DNA from: Chitinophagales bacterium
Lineage (GTDB): Bacteria > Bacteroidota > Bacteroidia > Chitinophagales > Saprospiraceae
NCBI GenBank assembly: GCA_013297575.1
Contig: JAAFHO010000159.1
Span: 1-9,587 of the forward strand
Length of the DNA stretch: 9,587 nt
Direction: 5' to 3'
Part shown: positions 7,399 through 9,587 of the stretch, one piece after another
Layout of the letters: every line of letters starts with the position of its first letter
Numbering within the stretch: the stretch's first letter is position 1
Notes under the pieces: generated by a model
The model's input: the letters and a program-made list of their open reading frames with translations, nothing else
Told to the model about the DNA's origin: nothing
Databases searched by the model: none
Position numbers and translations under genes: made by a program

Positions 7399-7436
7399 GG
7401 AATATTGCTTGTTTTCGCTAAAACAAGCAATATTCC
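7399..7436 (-). terminator. Strong hairpin downstream of the PorE-like gene, probable transcript end
   Basis: A perfect 17-bp inverted repeat (7399-7415 with 7420-7436; left arm GGAATATTGCTTGTTTT) has the 4-nt loop CGCT. It starts 36 bp past the stop codon at 7473 and is placed where a terminator of the leftward gene would be. No T-run follows the stem on either strand (minus strand continues AACTTCAAACTG), so it lacks the second element of a classic intrinsic terminator. It may instead protect the 3' end or work with Rho. Confidence 0.5.
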
Positions 7437-7472
7437 GCGCATTAAAAAAATGAAAATACCGAAGTAAATTAA

Positions 7473-9587
7473 TCATTCCTTTTTCCACCTTATTTCTACG
7501 CGCCTATTTTTTTGATAGCAATCATTATTTTGCTCGGTACAAATTAACTTAGTTTCGCCAAAACCTACTGCTGTCATATTATCAGGTTTAATCCCAACTC
7601 CGATCAAAGCCGTGCGTACGGCCTCTGCCCTTGCTTTAGATAAAATTAAATTTTCTTCATCCGAACCCGTTGGATCGGTGTGACCACTCAATTCGAGTTT
7701 TAACTTTTCACGTTTAGCAAAATCGGCAACAAACTTGAGTTGGCCCGCGGCTTCGGATTTTAGTTCTGACTTTCCTAAATCAAATAAAATGTCAGCATTT
7801 AAAGACGTTTTTCCTTCCAGAATTTCTTTCACCGTTTTTAGTGTAATAACGACCTCCGTTCCTACATTTCGGCTGTCAATAGATACTGGATCGCCAAAAT
7901 AACCCTGTTGAATAGCCGAAACCGTAACACGTTCGCCTTCTGTGACATAAATCGTTACTTTCCCTGCTTTTGGCGAAGTACGGTTTTCCCCTGTAATTAC
8001 TCCTGTATTGGAATTAAGCACTTCTACTCTTGCATTGGGAATTGGTTTTTTCATCTCATCTTGCACCAAAATCACGATTGGCAATACTGCTTTTTGTGGG
8101 CGTGCTTCTTTGGGCAAGGTAATATAAAATATGTCTTCATTATCTGAGTTTTCCAACCGAGCAGAATAGTAGGCTGTACTGCCATCCGTAGTGACCACAT
8201 AACCCCAGTTGTTCCCCGTAGTATTAATGTTTTTCCCAAGATTAACGGGTACACTCCAATTCCGCCAAGTATTATCCAAACGCACGGATTTATAAACATC
8301 CAATTCGCCCAACCCGCCCTCGCGGGAAGAACTAAAGTACATGGTCGTCTGGTCGGGATGGACAAATGGGGAGCGATCAAAAGCAGTACTATTGATTGGT
8401 TCTGGCAATAATTCGGGTTTACCCCAATTTCCATCGGCATCTTTTGCGGCCATATAAATATCGGTACTACTATAATCCCATTCTGATCCTTTGGCCCTGG
8501 CAGCAAAAAACACCCGCTGCTCGCCTGACACAAAATGTACATCTGCTACCCAACCAAAACCCGACAAATCCACTGGAAATGGCGTTGTAGGACTCCAGCC
8601 CGTTGTATTACGGTTGCTCATAAATACTTTACCGTTTTTAAAAACAACCATCGTATTGCCATCTGCCGTAAAACACATAGGTGCTTCATGGCCCGAACCG
8701 GAAATATCTTTTAACAATTGGGCATCCTGCCAAACACTGTCCTTACGCTCCGAAATATAAATATCCTCTCCCCAAACGGACTCTTTTCTATTCGATGCAC
8801 AAAAGACTAAAGTTTGCCCATCAGAAGTGATCGTAGGGGAATATTCATCGCCTTTGGTACTAATATTATTTTTTAAACGAATTGGCCGAACACCATTATC
8901 CGCACCACCGACCAAATCCAGCGTACTTTTCACCCAAACTGCCTCATCTGGGAATAGTACCCCAAAATCCTGTAGTAACTTAGCCGAAGCATCCCATTCG
9001 CGCTTGTCCATATAGTATTTAAGCATCGACTTAAGTGCGGTGAGACCTTCTTTTTTACCTGCTCTTCTGCGGATATAATTGCCCCATTCGTCTTTGCCGT
9101 TTCCATCAAAAACAGAAGACGGACTTACTCGAATACCCGTTGCATTCCCCTGCAAAATATCTTCTAATATCCACTTTTCCTCTTGGGATAATTGATTTTT
9201 TTGCGCCTCTGGAAGTGCATTTTTTGCTAAATCGCCCGATATTTTTTCATAAATAAATTCATCGTAAGGCGTACCGGGATATTTGCCCAAAAACTTGATC
9301 CAACCCGAAGTTGTTGCCTCTTTATAGGCTTGGTCAAAGTCTGCCCGAGCAAGATGTGTGCTGACAGCATGTTTGGGTTGTTGGGTCATAAACACAACTA
9401 ATGTGCTTAAATTATTACCATTTTCGGCCATAAACAACTTAAACAAGTCGTTTTTAAGCGGCGGAAATCGACCGGGAAAAGAATCGAGAATATACTTTTC
9501 ATGCCGTTGCAATAAATAATTCACCTGTTGATAATTCTTTGCTCCACCGGTTACGATAGTTCTTAAAGCAGCCAATTGTTGGTTGTC
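7473..9587 (-). CDS. PorE-like outer-membrane/peptidoglycan-associated protein: PD40 propeller, CRD and OmpA domain (5' end outside window)
   Basis: The frame is open to the right edge, so the 704 residues seen are the C-terminal part. A TTG at 9573-9575 is not the real start: codons for D-N-Q-Q precede it and no signal peptide follows. Numbering from the edge, residues 1-240 are mostly helical and TPR-like (for example YYMDKREWDASAKLLQDF near 191-208). Residues about 245-490 form a PD40/WD40-like propeller with repeated blades (GDEYSPTITSDGQTLVF, STAFDRSPFVHPDQTTMYFS, NNWGYVVTTDGSTAYYS). Residues about 503-585 are a carboxypeptidase-regulatory-like domain (PIPNARVEVLN). Residues about 596-704 are an OmpA C-terminal domain with ILFDLGKSEL, SGHTDPTGSDEENLILSKAR and NRRVEI, which carry the diaminopimelate-binding Asp and Arg. 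Cys683 and Cys690 may pair in the loop before NRRVEI. This order matches PorE (PG1058) of the Porphyromonas gingivalis type IX secretion system. Many Bacteroidota have paralogues with this layout and other roles, so I give no symbol. The expected place is the periplasmic face of the outer membrane, bound to peptidoglycan. Confidence 0.88.
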   Translation of the reverse strand, partial: DNQQLAALRTIVTGGAKNYQQVNYLLQRHEKYILDSFPGRFPPLKNDLFKLFMAENGNNLSTLVVFMTQQPKHAVSTHLARADFDQAYKEATTSGWIKFLGKYPGTPYDEFIYEKISGDLAKNALPEAQKNQLSQEEKWILEDILQGNATGIRVSPSSVFDGNGKDEWGNYIRRRAGKKEGLTALKSMLKYYMDKREWDASAKLLQDFGVLFPDEAVWVKSTLDLVGGADNGVRPIRLKNNISTKGDEYSPTITSDGQTLVFCASNRKESVWGEDIYISERKDSVWQDAQLLKDISGSGHEAPMCFTADGNTMVVFKNGKVFMSNRNTTGWSPTTPFPVDLSGFGWVADVHFVSGEQRVFFAARAKGSEWDYSSTDIYMAAKDADGNWGKPELLPEPINSTAFDRSPFVHPDQTTMYFSSSREGGLGELDVYKSVRLDNTWRNWSVPVNLGKNINTTGNNWGYVVTTDGSTAYYSARLENSDNEDIFYITLPKEARPQKAVLPIVILVQDEMKKPIPNARVEVLNSNTGVITGENRTSPKAGKVTIYVTEGERVTVSAIQQGYFGDPVSIDSRNVGTEVVITLKTVKEILEGKTSLNADILFDLGKSELKSEAAGQLKFVADFAKREKLKLELSGHTDPTGSDEENLILSKARAEAVRTALIGVGIKPDNMTAVGFGETKLICTEQNNDCYQKNRRVEIRWKKE

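Larger units (their letters stand above)
7163..7472. other. Intergenic region between two leftward genes
   Basis: This 310-bp gap is AT-rich and holds no supported gene. It must contain the promoter of the transglycosylase, but I found no perfect TAnnTTTG on the minus strand. The closest candidate is CATTTTTG (plus 7189-7196), with one mismatch and no proper -33 partner. It also holds the hairpin at 7399-7436 and an imperfect palindrome at 7370-7391. A 61-codon minus-strand frame at 7153-7338 overlaps the transglycosylase start and has no recognisable features. Confidence 0.7.

Noticed and set aside
8072..8542. 156-codon minus-strand frame within the PorE-like gene
   Set aside because: It is an out-of-frame shadow of the PD40 propeller coding sequence.
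9573..9575. TTG as translation start of the PorE-like gene
   Set aside because: The reading frame continues without a stop to base 9587, and no signal peptide follows the TTG although the domains require export.

Overview
The window looks like chromosomal DNA of a free-living Bacteroidota, probably near the Saprospiria/Lewinella-Haliscomenobacter group; that lineage is inferred from gene style, not shown by a marker gene. The signs are: no strong Shine-Dalgarno sequences, A/T-rich leaders, TAnnTTTG-type -7 elements, carboxypeptidase-regulatory-like (CRD) domains, a PD40 propeller joined to an OmpA domain, and a large alpha-2-macroglobulin. Base composition is moderate, roughly 40-45% GC by eye.

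Layout, left to right. (1) 1-216, minus: the first 72 codons of an exported protein of unknown function, cut by the window edge. (2) 217-431: a divergent intergenic region with two back-to-back -7-like boxes. (3) 432-5198, plus: a 1588-residue exported alpha-2-macroglobulin-like protein with an intact CxEQ thioester motif, two CRD-like domains and a basic/proline-rich segment where a bait region would be expected. (4) 5195-5413: a convergent junction holding two copies of a palindromic repeat, an 11-bp tandem repeat between them, and a strong terminator for the gene on the right. The first palindrome supplies the stop codon of the macroglobulin gene. (5) 5414-7162, minus: an MltD-type lytic transglycosylase with LysM domains. 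(6) 7163-7472: an intergenic region with a 17-bp perfect hairpin and an AT-rich palindrome. (7) 7473-9587, minus: the C-terminal 704 residues of a protein with a helical N-terminal region, PD40 propeller, CRD and OmpA domain, the architecture described for the type IX secretion accessory protein PorE. It runs off the right edge.

The three recognisable genes all act at the cell envelope: a surface or periplasmic protease trap, a peptidoglycan-cleaving enzyme, and an outer-membrane/peptidoglycan-anchored protein. Gene orientation and intervening hairpins argue for separate transcription units, not one operon. I see no mobile-element genes, CRISPR array, tRNA, rRNA or toxin/defence cassette, and I do not claim a new system. 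The points most worth following are the repeat cluster at 5195-5331, the AT-rich CRD and bait-like insert in the macroglobulin gene, and the PorE-like gene.
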